Positions 32,699-44,310 of a DNA stretch of 64,000 nt are shown in pieces. The notes under the pieces were generated by a model, which was not told where the DNA came from, did no database searches, and saw only the letters and a list, made by a program, of their open reading frames with translations. The stretch's first letter is position 1, and each line of letters begins with the position of its first letter. This DNA is from Yamagishiella unicocca (lineage: Eukaryota; Chlorophyta; Chlorophyceae; Chlamydomonadales; Volvocaceae). The translations under genes and the position numbers were made by a program. The DNA lies in assembly GCA_003116995.1 (NCBI GenBank), contig BDSL01000101.1, forward strand, positions 310,001 through 374,000, given 5' to 3'.

Positions 32699-35600
32699 CT
32701 ACCGGTGGCCATGGCCGTGCCCGCTGCCGCCCTTGTGGGTCCCATGGACGCCCTTCTCAGCCGTACCCTTGGCTCGCCCGCTCCCTCCGCTCCCGCCGCC
32801 TGCGCCGTTCTCATCCGGCGAATTGCTGCCCGAGTCGCTTCCGTTCTTGCCATTTCCCCCGCCATTGTCGCCCAACGCGCCCGCATCCCGGTCCCGCTCC
32901 CTGCCCGAGTCTCGGTGCTCACGCTCGCGCTCACGGTGTTCCCGGCCGTCCCGTGGGTCACGGTCAACGCCGTGCAGTCCACTGCCGCGGCCACTGCCTG
33001 CTGCCCCGCCACCCGCCGCGGTTCCGTGGCCTTGCTGCTGCGTCACCGCCTGCGTCTGCTGCTGGTGTGGGCCACCATGTGCCGCTCGCTGTCCACTGCC
33101 GGAGGGCATGGGTACTCCTGGCAGCAGCGGCCCCTGCTGCTGCGGCTGTTGCGACTGCGTCTGCTGGTGCGTGAAGCCCACAGAGCCACCCGGCGCCTGT
33201 GCAGACGCCTGCTGGGCGGACTTCTGCTGCTGCTGTGGTTGCTGGGATGGGTGCTGCCCCAGGGCGTCGTACTGGCCCTGCGGCGGCCCCTGCTGCAAGG
33301 GCGCGGCGGTGACTGCCGGCTGCTGGCCGTGTTGCGACAGGGGTTGCTGTCCCTGCTGATTGGGGTGCAGGGTCTGCTGCTGCGCCTGCGGCTGAGGCGG
33401 AGCCGTGGGGAAGGACTGGTTCTGGAGCGGAGGCTGGACGGGCTGTGTTTGGGTGCCGCCCTGGGGCAGCGCGGCTTCGCAGGGAGAGGTGGCTTGGCGG
33501 TGAAGGCTGAGTGGCCTGCGTCGGGAGCGCAGGCGAGGGCACACAGCTTGAGGTCAGCAAGGCAGTGGCCTAGGCAAAAGGCTGCGCGGCCGCCGCAAAA
33601 GAGAGCCTCGTTCCTCAGGCAAGCTGCAGACACGACCCACATCCCGACCCACATCCCGACCCACATCCACAGCAGTGCCGGCCGCACCTGCTATGCCCGT
33701 GCGAGTGCGACACGTGGGCCTGGCCACCGTGCGATTGACCCTGCGACTGCTGCTGCTGTTGTTGTTGCTGGCTGTGGGAGTGGCCGTGGCCATGGCTGTG
33801 CCCGCGGCTGTGCCCGCGGTCCCTCGAGAGGGAGCCCTGACTGCCTGCGGATCGAGATGCCTTGGCCTCCTGAGGCGGCAGCAACGGGTCCGGAAGCACA
33901 GCGTTAGAGCAGGCGGCTTCCAACGATAATGCAAGGCAGACACTTTGCCGTATCGAAAACCTCCTAATTATCTATATTCACAGATTTGAAGTGGGATTGG
34001 AACCTACAGATAACGCGAGTCTTGCGCTGAGAGTGCATGATAGAAGCGAGCGGGCAAACGAAAATAGCCAGGACGCTCTCTATACACGGCGACAAGACAT
34101 CCCTCATCAGGCCTTGGAGCCTACGCCGTACGGAGCCGCACGAGACGTGCATGCTTTCTCACCTGCAGCATCGCCGCCGGATCCATGTCGGGTAGTTGCC
34201 GGGTCTGTCGGGCCCACAGGGAGCCACTGGGTGTTAGGCTGGGCGACGGGTTGTAAGTGGACGGCCAGCGCAACGGCGACAGGGAGCAGCGAGTGAGGGG
34301 GCTCTCTTGGTGCTATAAACGGGGTCGCCACCGCAGTGGCGGTGGCGGCAGCCAAAATGGTGACGTGCTGTGCGTCGGTGCGGTCCCGTGGGTGGTGGCG
34401 GTGGTGCTCGCTGCTCAGCTCGCCCCGAGACTCACCCTCGTCATATGCGCCGCGTCACGCAGCCCCAGCAGGCTACGTACGACACCAGCTGCCGCCTCGT
34501 CGTCGCCGGCACCGCAGCTGCCGCCCCGCGGCACCCCGGCCCCGGTGCGCAGCGCCGCCGCCGCCGCCACCGCATGGGCGGGATGCAACGTGCCGCCGGC
34601 GCCGCTGGGGACGGGCGACGATGACGTCGGCGGGCCATCACCACTGCCGGCGCCGCCTGCTGAAGGACCCGCCCCTGCGACGTCGATGGCGCCGCCGCTG
34701 ACGACGGCCCCCACCAGGGCTGCGGGGTCCAGGTCCATTGCATCCGCAACCTCTCGCGGCTGCTGCGCAGGCAGGGGCGGAAGGAATGAAGTGTCATGGG
34801 TGTGTCATGGGCGTGTCATTTGCGTGTCATGGGCGTGTCATGGGCGTATCGTGTTACTCCCGTGCGGGCGGCCGGAGCCCTCGACGTTTCGCAAACAGGG
34901 CACACGGAAATAAAAACACCCGAGAGGAGGAACGGGCCGATTGGAGATGCTTCCGCCGACCGTCAGTGCGCTTACCGGCTGCTCCTGTTCTCGTCGCTGC
35001 CCAAGCTCCATCATATCATCTGGCTCGACCTCGGTCTCATCCTCCTCCACCTCCTCCGCGTCGTAATCCTCCTCCTGCGTTGCGTCGCGGCACAAGCAGT
35101 CGCGAGGTGAGCGTCGCAGACTTCCTGGCGGAGAGCGCGAGATCTAAGTACGGCACCGTAAGGCCCTCGCCGCGTACACCAACGCCCCACCACACGCCGC
35201 CCCCATGCACACCGACCCGCCGAAACACAGGCACCCCCCCCCACTCCTCCCTGGACCGACCCACCTCGTAATAGCCGCGGCTGTTCGTCTGGACCTCTTC
35301 GTCGCCGCCGCCGTCGTCGTCACCCGCAACGCCGCCGGCTCCGCCGGTGCCGCTCTTGGCGCCGTTGCTCACGGTGGCGGTGCCGTCGTCGAGCGCGCCG
35401 CCGGCGCCGTGCTTGGTGAACTGGCCTCGCACTCGCGGGCGCTGCTGCGCCAGCTGCTTGCGCGCCTCGTAGCGGATGGTCTTAGAAAAGCGCAGGTTCT
35501 GGGGTGCATGCCCAAGGGCGCGTGGAAAGGAGGCCGACGCAGCGATTGGCGCGCGCTTGCAAGGACGCCGACGCATTTACAGGAGCCTTCTCACTGCAGC

Positions 35601-38600
35601 AGTGCCTCGCAGTAGCCGCCGTCCCCGTCCTGCCGTCCCCGCCCTACCGTGCCGCCACATGCCATCCCCGCCCTACCTTGCGCTTCTTGCGGTACTTGTC
35701 CAACGCCAGGGCTCGGCGGCGCTTGGGCTCGGGTAGGCCCGCCACGACGACGCGGCCCAGGCGGACTTGGCCGCTGCTGTCCAGAGCGCAACCGGGCAAT
35801 ACGACTGCAGCAGCCGTAGAGGAGGAGCGGCAGGGCGGGAGGGGAGAGGAGCAGTCAGCTGACAGTGATGGCGGTGGTGTTGGTGGGGACAAGAGCTGTG
35901 CCGCAGGAGGGACGGGGAGATGCAGGGGGCGGCAGGAGGGCCGGGCTCAGGCAGGAGACCGGGTCGCGCGAATCCTGGCGCGGAGAGGGAGCAGGACGGG
36001 GCCACCAGGACGTATCGCGCGCGGGGTTCTCCTGCCGATCCCCACCTGATCCCGCCTCCCGCGGCATCAGGCCGCCGAGTGCTCCGGGGACCGCAGTGTG
36101 GTCCGGCGGCAGCGGGGGCCCGCCGTGGCCGGGAGCCAGGGGCCCGGGGAACGGCAGCACGCCAGCCGCCGCCGCGGCAGCAATAGACGCGGGGGTGAAC
36201 GGTGGCGGCCGCCATGCCGCTGCCGCCGCAGCCACCGCCGCAGCCGCCGCCGCGGCCTGTTGCTGGTGGTGCGCGGGCAGGCCGGGCGCGGGGTGCGGGT
36301 GCTGCGGGGCTCGGGAGCCTGGCGGCGCCTGGTGGGTCAGAGCCTGCGGGTGGTGCAAGCCCAGGGGCGGCTGACGGCGCAGGCAGCGCAGGCGAGAAGA
36401 AAGCAGGAGGGCGTGAGGTGGTGCGGGGGCGGGGCGGGGGAGGCCGCGGCGACGGACCCAAGGTGGGATCGCCGGGGTCCCCCCAATGCATGCATACACA
36501 TACACACACACGGACACGCAGGCGTTACTACACGGACACACGGAGGCACATGATAGCCCGCCGGTCGGTATGCTCACCGGCGGGTGACCTAGGAAGGCCT
36601 GCAGGGTTACTCCACTAGCCAGCAGCTGGTTGAGGATCATGGCGTTGAGGTTGGTGGCGCTGCTGGTGGGGGCGCCGCCGGGGCCGCCGGGGCCCTCCGT
36701 GGGAGCCAGCTGGCCCAGCAGCAGCCCGTGCGGGTTGTGGCCGTGGACACTGCGGGCCGCCTGGTGGGCGTGAGCTTGCTGCTGACGGAGGTCCAGGCAG
36801 GGCGAGGGGGAGGGGGAGGGAGGAGGTGGGGGTCGGAGGGGGCGCGGAGGATGCGAGTGGCGGTGCGAGAGGAGGGAGGCTGGGAGGTGGGGCGCCGTGC
36901 GGGTCGCAGCAGCTGATGTAAGGACGGCGCAGGTCAGGGTAAGGCAGATGAGCAAGGCGGCGAGGCAGGCGGGCGGGCAGACAAACAGGCAAGCTGCGGA
37001 GCGCACGGCGGCGACTCGAGGGGTTTAGGGCGCCGCGGGTGCAGGGGGCGCAGTACGGCCCGATGCCACGCCCGCGGCATGAGACCCGTGGGTCGAGAGT
37101 ACGCCGCCGTACCTCAGTCGCAGCTGCCGCCAGCGCCACCACCTCGGGCGGCGGGAAGGGGAAGATGGACTGCGAGCCACAGCGGCAGCAGCGGCGTGGT
37201 GGGGGCGTGTGTGAGGTTATGAAGCGGCGCGGCATTATGTGAAGCCCGGGCCGCCTTCCCTTAAAAATGCCAGCAGCCAGTGCACATTGGAGTCCGGGAG
37301 TACTGGCTGCTGGGACCTCTCCCACAGCCTTGCTCCCAGCACGCCGCGGCGGACTCAACAAGCACAGCGCAATCGTGCCTCTCTCCCCCAACACTGCCCT
37401 AATACCCTAACGCAAGGGCTGCTCGCTCCGAAGTCCCGACCCCGGTGGAACGGTTCATTCGGACCCCGCCCACGCAGGCGCGCTCGCGGACCCGCGCTCA
37501 CCTGCAGCTGCACCTGCTCCAGGGGAGTCGAGCATTGGCCGTTGGCGTTATGGTTGCCGCTTGTGGTGGGGCCGGTGGGGCCGAAGCGCATCGCGGGGTG
37601 GGCCATCCGGGACAGCATGTGACCAGGGGGCAGACCTGCGGGAAGAAAAACACACAGGAGGAATTGAGGGGAAGGAGGCGGGTCGGAGGGGAGGGTGAGT
37701 GGGTAAGGTTAGAACAAGGCGGGAGGGGAGGGAGAGGAGGGGGGAATAGGCAGGGGGGCACCTTGCATCCGGGGCGACTTGTTGTACGACACGGCGGCGT
37801 GCGTACGGCGGCTTGCGTGGAAGAGCGGCGCTCCGTCAGCGGCAATGCAGGGCTGGCCGGGAAAGGCGTCCAGGCAAGACAAGGCAAGGTAGGGCGGGGC
37901 TGACGTCATCGTACGGCACGTACGGCATAGAAAAAGTGCGCCGGAACGGCTGTGGACACCACCTTCCCCCACCCTCACCCAACCCGACGCAAAAAGAGGC
38001 ACTCCCGTCGCTCCGCCCCGCACGCACCGGCCTCAGCCCCGAAACCGCAACTCACCAAAGGGCGCTGCGAACATCCCCTGGAAGGCAGCCGGAAGGCCCG
38101 GCGGCGCGACGGCGGGCGCCATTCCCGCCAGGTGGTGGTGGTGGTGCGTCGGGATGCCTCCCGGCCACGCGGCCGGACCCTGGGGCTGCTGCTGCTGGCC
38201 CGACCTGCTGACGCCACCTCCCGGCTGAATATGCGTCTGCAGGGAGGCGTAGTGGCTGGGGGAAATGCCTTGGGAGCCTGGCCGGTCGCTGGAGAGCGAG
38301 GGCTGCTTGTTGTTGTAGGAGGAGCCGTTGTTGGGGTTGCCGCCGCCGCTCAGGAGGCCGCCCGCGCTGCCGCCGGCGCCGCCCCTCCCAACGACGCCGG
38401 CACGGTTGGCGTTGGGATGGAACGTGTCCTCGGACAAGGTGTGGGCGCTGACTCCAGAGCCGCGGAGCTGAGGAGGCAAGGGGGGAACGTCCGTTCAAAT
38501 CTCCAAAACCACGAATTAGGAACCGACATATGTGATCCAAATTTGGACCCAGGGGTCACGGTTTCTCGGTACGGGTAGCACCATTGAGGTGACGGCCGCC

Positions 38601-41351
38601 AGTTCAGTTCAGTTCTACTAACCCACACCTAGTCCTCCTGGGCCGCACAACCGCCCTCACAACACCAGACTGCGCCGCCCCTCCCCACCCCAGCGCTCAC
38701 CGCCGCCGCCCGGCTCCACTCCCTTTGCGCCGCCGCCTTGGAGCGCCCCTGCGCCGGCCCGGCACTGCCGCATCCACCCGCGGCGCTGCCGCTGCCGCCG
38801 GTTGCGATGCCCTCCGCCTGCGGCCTGCCGCTGCCGCCGGTGCCGTTGTCCTCCTCCATAGGGTCGCGGTCGCGGGTGCCGGGCTGCACCGCCTCCGAGG
38901 TAGCGGCGCGCTTGCGGCTGCTGGTGCTCGGACCCGTGTACTGAGCGAAGGCTGAGGAGCGACCCATGGTGCCGCCCTTAACGGCGCCCTGGTGCGGTAG
39001 GCAGTCAGTCGGCGGGAGCAGCGGAAATGTGAGCGCCGTGAGGAAGAACAAGACAGGCTTGCAAGACGGGTGGTGAGGGCAGCATTGTGTGCTTTGTATG
39101 CAGGGGGCAGGAGGCGGGAGGGCGTGTTATGGCGACGGAGGGGCCCGACCCAGTTGGGCGCTCACCGGCAGTCCATCGTGGCTGCCCAGTAGGTTGGGCG
39201 GCATCTTGCCCTCCGCGGTGTTGACCAGGGCCTGGTAGTGTCGGTCAACCGCCAGCGTGGTGCTGGCACCGTTACCGTTGGAGCCATTGCCGTTGCCGTC
39301 GCCCTTCGTGGCGGAATTGCCGTTGCCCCCGTTCTTGTTGTCCGAGGAGCCGTTGGAGCCGTTGCCGTTAGACCCATGGCCGTTGCCGTTGTTGGAACCG
39401 TGGCCGTTGCCGTTGGAGCCGTGGCCGGTGTCTTTGGCGTCGCAGTGAGGCTTGGCGTCAACCCTGGGGTAGGGGCGGGAAAGAGGAGCGAGGAGGAAAG
39501 CATATTGGGGGGTGGGATGCAGGGACGCTGCCAGTCGCCCTGCTCCGGCTGCAAGCCTCATGGTGAGGTGTCTTAAGACAAGGTACGGCACGCCGTAAAC
39601 ACGAAGTCACACAACGTTGCGCTCGTCGTGCCGCATTGAGCGCCGTCCTGCCTCGGTCCAAGGTCTTGTCTGCACACACGATCGCTTTGCGCAGCACACC
39701 CAGCAGACGTCCTAATTGGGGTAGGGCGACAAGGCCAGAGGCAGCATCCCCATCTATTCCACGAACCACATGCCACAGGAGGTCAGGGTGATTTAACGAA
39801 CATTCACCCCAGAGGATTTCCCGTACCCTCACGTGTGCCAAACAGCTACGGTTTTGATCCGGCCCCCTTTTTGCGCATGCGAGCCAGCCATTGACTAGCC
39901 GCTGCCTGGAGCACTGCCTCCCTGTGCGGGAGTTGTATCCCGCAGCCCTGCTGCCCTTTCCTCGCAGCAGCGTTTTGCAGTTTCGATTATCCGAAACCAA
40001 GGCAACGCTAAAAGATTGCAGCCAACGGCGCATGAAAGCCATGCTGGTGCTCTGACTGCAACGGCTGAGTTGCCACACCCTTGCATTGCAACCCCCATTG
40101 CCAGGAGCCATGTGTCCCAAGAAACCCGACCCATAGGCCCTGGGTCGTACCGGCTGGTGCCGTTGCCTTCCTTGCTACCATTGCTGCCGTTGCCTTTGCT
40201 GCCGTGCCCATTTCCATTGTCAGGTGCGCTGCCCTCCTTTGAAGTAGGCTCCTCCTCCTCTTGGCTGCAAGGCATGCCAGAGGCAAGATTGCAACCCCAA
40301 TTCCGACACCAAAACGCTTGCCCCAACTGCGTTGCTGTCCTGCAATTTCCCTGCCGCAGAAGCGCCTTGGTATAGCACTTGATTCAGTACCGGTACCCTC
40401 CTACTTGCCAAACAGAGTTCAAGGTATCTCAATACCACATAATGCTGCCCATGCTTACCATTTGGTTTGCTTTGAGTCGCTGGAGGTAGCTTCGTATTGG
40501 CGGTTCGCGCTGCTGGGTCCACGGAAGGCATAATGCCGCGCGGCATGCGCTGCGGCGCTGGGGAGGGCCGCAGTGTTCTGGCCTTGGCTCTGCAATTGGA
40601 ATAATGAAGCCAATTGATAATTGATAGGTAATGCGTTGACGCGTGTGGGCGTTCGAGACTGCCGGCCAATCGCAGTTCCCCAGCGCTGCAAGTTACCTTC
40701 CGCCACCACCAAACTCGAGTCCAAATGTGGCGAAGCTCGTTCTGACGTAGGGGTTTTATAAGGTAGTCAATTGCGCCGAGCGAGAGGCATGACATGACCG
40801 TCTCGCGTTCGTCTTGGGTGGAGGTCACTGAGGGGATATTTTGACAAGATATCTCTGGTCGGCGGTTGTGACCTGAACCGAATTGCTACCTTCCCCCCTC
40901 AAATTATTTTGCGTATACAACCCGATTGCTCCTTACCAACTACGGGTGTCCTCGTAAGACCCTCCGTCTTTGCCATGCGCTTAAGAAGGCGGCACGCGTT
41001 GGCACCTGGCGGCTCGTGCTCCTTGAGCACGAGGTCGAAGCTTGCACCATGCTCGGCATCAATTAAAAGCTGGAGACCCTCGCGTGCGGTTTTCACTGCG
41101 GTCACCTGTGGGGACGATGAGAATGCCAGTCGTCATGCAAAATTTGCGCGGCCCAGAGCCTTTCACCGACCCGCACAAGAAGGGAACCAATCGTGGAAGC
41201 CCTTGTATACCTGATACGAGCATTCCCTCAACAGTTGCGTCGTTGTCTGGCGGGATACTGCCTTGCTGTCGACTACCAAAATGCGCAAATTCTTTGGGTC
41301 GGGCAGCGCCAGCTGCTGTGCTCCTGCTTGCTGGGTTCCATGCATCTGCAT
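32699..41351 (-). CDS. pseudo-response regulator with CCT domain (TOC1/PRR type)
   Basis: N-terminal pseudo-receiver over exons 41211-41351, 40937-41105 and 40697-40827 (LRILVVDSKAVSRQ; FDLVLKEHEPP; GAIDYLIKPLRQNELRHIW). The phospho-acceptor Asp is Glu and the Lys is kept, as in plant PRRs. Low-complexity Asn/Gly/Ser-, Pro-, Ala- and Gln-rich middle: 40459-40589, 40151-40264, 39166-39463, 38701-38988, 38056-38467, 37762-37852, 37502-37635, 36578-36781, 36046-36370. CCT domain split over 35677-35804 (LALDKYRKKRK) and 35265-35498 (IRYEARKQLAQQRPRVRG), with nuclear-localisation character. Then 34976-35074 (acidic), 34436-34762 and 34163-34204; probably His/Gln-rich exons near 33.6-33.9 kb and 32699 to about 33.5 kb, ending GHGHGHR-stop. 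Family role: clock or light-linked transcriptional regulator. The joins 38056/37852 and 34163/33.9 kb are not phase-resolved. Start chosen as the first ATG in frame (MQMHGTQQ). Confidence 0.85.
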
Positions 41352-44154
41352 GATGCCCTGGTGCCGGCCCACGCTGGGGCCTGGCACTTCTGCTGCCGTG
41401 TCCGGGCTCTCCGTGGGTGAATGCTTGTGAAATTCGCGGAACTAGCTGCTAACATATGTTCGTGCTTTGGTCCTAGTAGCTCGGGCAACAAGTATGGTAT
41501 TCTGTCCAACTGTCGAAAGGCGTTGCGATTTTGGCCATCATTTCGGGCAATTCGCTTGATACGGCACGTCCGATTTGCTCGTCATAGTTGTTCCCGACAC
41601 GATTTTCCCGTACAATTATGCAGATATTTTGGGCGCAGTAAGTGACCGATCACTCCTCATAGACCATGCCTTGCATTGGCGAATCCGTGCTCTGAATGGC
41701 ATCGAATTGCTAGCCGGCGTATCTCTAACGTTTGCGACCGGATATCATTGCACAAATGCACATGCGGCGGCTATATCATCGTCATCTCCCCATCGGAATT
41801 GTCTGTATTGTTTACCATTAAACGTTATACTTGCAAAGGGATTTTGTGGGAGCCAGGTTGTAAACCACAACATCCCGTCCTGCAAGTATATCACCCGGTG
41901 TATACCAAAAGTTTGCGCGCCGTCGTATTAATTGCATGATAACTATGCTGAGCAATTTTCCAAATCAGTAACGCTGTTGTGCGGTGTTAACCGTGATGCT
42001 ATATCGGCAACGTGCGGGTTTTTCAAGGGGTTCGGCGCGATCCTCGCTGTTTCATGTCACAGATGCATTGCACAAGATATTGTTATGCCTTAATCACAAA
42101 ATCTCAGCTTAAAGAGGAGTCTGCTCTGTTGCAGATTCTCGTTCACCGGTATTTATTGGTGGTACTTCGTCACCGCGCTGTAACCGTTGTGCTGGCCCTA
42201 GAGGCGGCACCGCAGCGACTGCCTTAGGTATACGAAGGCGTAAGCCGTGTTGGGGTCGAGAAGGGTCACGTGTGTGCAGCCCGATTCAACTCATACATGC
42301 CTGTTGAGCTCAGCTTCTATGTTGTAGCTATGTTGCAGCCGAACTCGGGACGCCTCATGCAGCACGCACATAGCCTACTGCAGAAAGGGACTCGAAGGGC
42401 CTCGTACCGTGTATGACGCAGCACCTCCCTCCCTCCTATCTCGTGAAGGCTGCACCACGCCGCCGCGGCCCCCGGTGTAACAGGAAACAACCACCTTGGT
42501 CGATTGCGCCCCGCTCCAAATTGCTGATCGGCGCTGCATCGTAGACGGCGCATTTCCTGTATGCCTGTCTGGATACGTATCGAGGAGTATGGCAGCTGCC
42601 CATTAGTATGGCAACTGCCCAGCAGTCCGCGCCGTGATCCATGTGGGGCCGAGCAACGCGCTGCAGGCTAGGGACATCCTGAAACAGATGTTACATAACC
42701 GCGCTAAGGTTTGCGAGCACGACGGACAGACAGACAATCCCTGCCATCGTGCCCTGCCATGCAAATTACTATAACTACGACATGCGGACACGTCCCTCGC
42801 AACCTGTCGAGTTGACAGCAACGGTTAGCAATGCGTCATCCTTGAATGACACGCCCAATGGGACGTTAGTTGGTCCTAGCCCTGCTGCCCCTGCCATCAA
42901 GTACCTTATCCTAAACCCCACTATCCCCACCTCTTGTTACAGTGAATGCTGCGATGGCAGCGTCAGAGCTAAACCGCAATGAGATACCACAACCCTAGGA
43001 AAGAGAAGTCAGGGACAGGACACCATCTCAACGGCGCAATGTAAGGGAGGATATGCGCTGTCGATAAACCAATAAAGTAGCTGCAATCTAAGGTGAGCTG
43101 CAGGGGCAGGCCAAACCACTGCTTCCGCTATCCATGACCCTAGTACCATATCCTAGCTTGTCAGTGGCCCTTGCAATGGATGGCAATAGCAAGGCAGCAC
43201 CACGGCATGGCGAATGACCTGTGGGTTACGAGTATGTGTAGGATGAGCAAGGCTGGTGGCCTGCGCCGCGGGGCTGCTGCAGCGGCCAGCAGCTCGGTTA
43301 GGGCCTGCCGCTGCCAGCAGCCGTTCGACGGCCCACCGCATGACGCCGAGCGGTTAATGTAATGACGGAATGCGTACAAGCCTAACTAGGCCCCCCTGCC
43401 GTCGAACCTCACATTTTTACGCGACAACGCTACTTGTGCTCAGGCCCAGCGTTCCGTTCTTGCATGATACCATGCGGTTTAACGCTGCTCATCAACCACC
43501 CCAACCGCCCAGCCCTCGAGGACAAACTCCTCGCTGGCTCCCGAGGATACTCCTGCCATGAACCCCTCGCGACCACATCGTACACGCAAACAACAGCACC
43601 GTTGCGCCGCAAACAAACCACGCTCATTGACGCCACATCACATCATATGCAACGACATACTTATTCTTCTGACTGCTGCAGTCCTGCGGCACTACCCATA
43701 TAGACACAACACCTGCGTAGCAGTGCCAGTGCACCGACGGAGACCTGCCTCCCTAACCCTCTTGCGCCCCCGCCCCCAGGAACTAGGCAGAATACCAGCA
43801 GCTGTTTACCCCTCGCTGCCGCTGCAGCGGATAACTGCAACCCGACTCGGCAATGTTTGTGCATGTGGTTATAGAATCGCTCATCTTGTTAGCACCGGCA
43901 AACATCCGGTGCCACTCAGCTGCCCACCGATCAGCAGTCGGCCCCACCGTCGCCCCCCCCCGGCCCCCTCTCATGCACACGTACATACACACGCGCACCT
44001 CTCCTTCTCGGCTCATGCTACCGCTCAAGGCGCAAGAAAGCCGCCAGCCAGCAGCAGAAGCTGCGAGCAATGTGCGGCGAAGCGCAGCTGTGGCGCAACC
44101 CCGGGAATCTGTTTTGCCGGTCGGCCCCTCTCCATTCCCTACTGGCCGCCCTAG
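41352..44154. other. intergenic region, PRR gene to macroglobulin gene
   Basis: Upstream region of the PRR gene and 3' flank of the macroglobulin gene. A minus-strand TGTAA lies at 42937-42941, far (1.2 kb) from the stop. No gene or RNA seen. Confidence 0.45.
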
Positions 44155-44310
44155 CTACTGGCCGCAATCCGTAACCGTGTTGCCATCCCCGCACACGCAC
44201 TTCCCGGTCTCCAGATTGCAGACGCCCAAGCGGCTGCACCTTTTTGGGCACGGCCGCGGCTGCTGGGAGCGCGGCACGTACTTGGGCGCCGTGCACGCGG
44301 CGCACACCGT
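44155..44310 (-). other. C-terminal EGF-like Cys-rich segment
   Basis: End of the last exon: CAAC, then CPKRCSRLGVCNLETGKCVCGDG and a final Cys before the stop. The C-x3-C-x5-C-x7-C-x-C spacing is EGF/tenascin-like and is not normally part of bacterial A2M. Confidence 0.7.
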
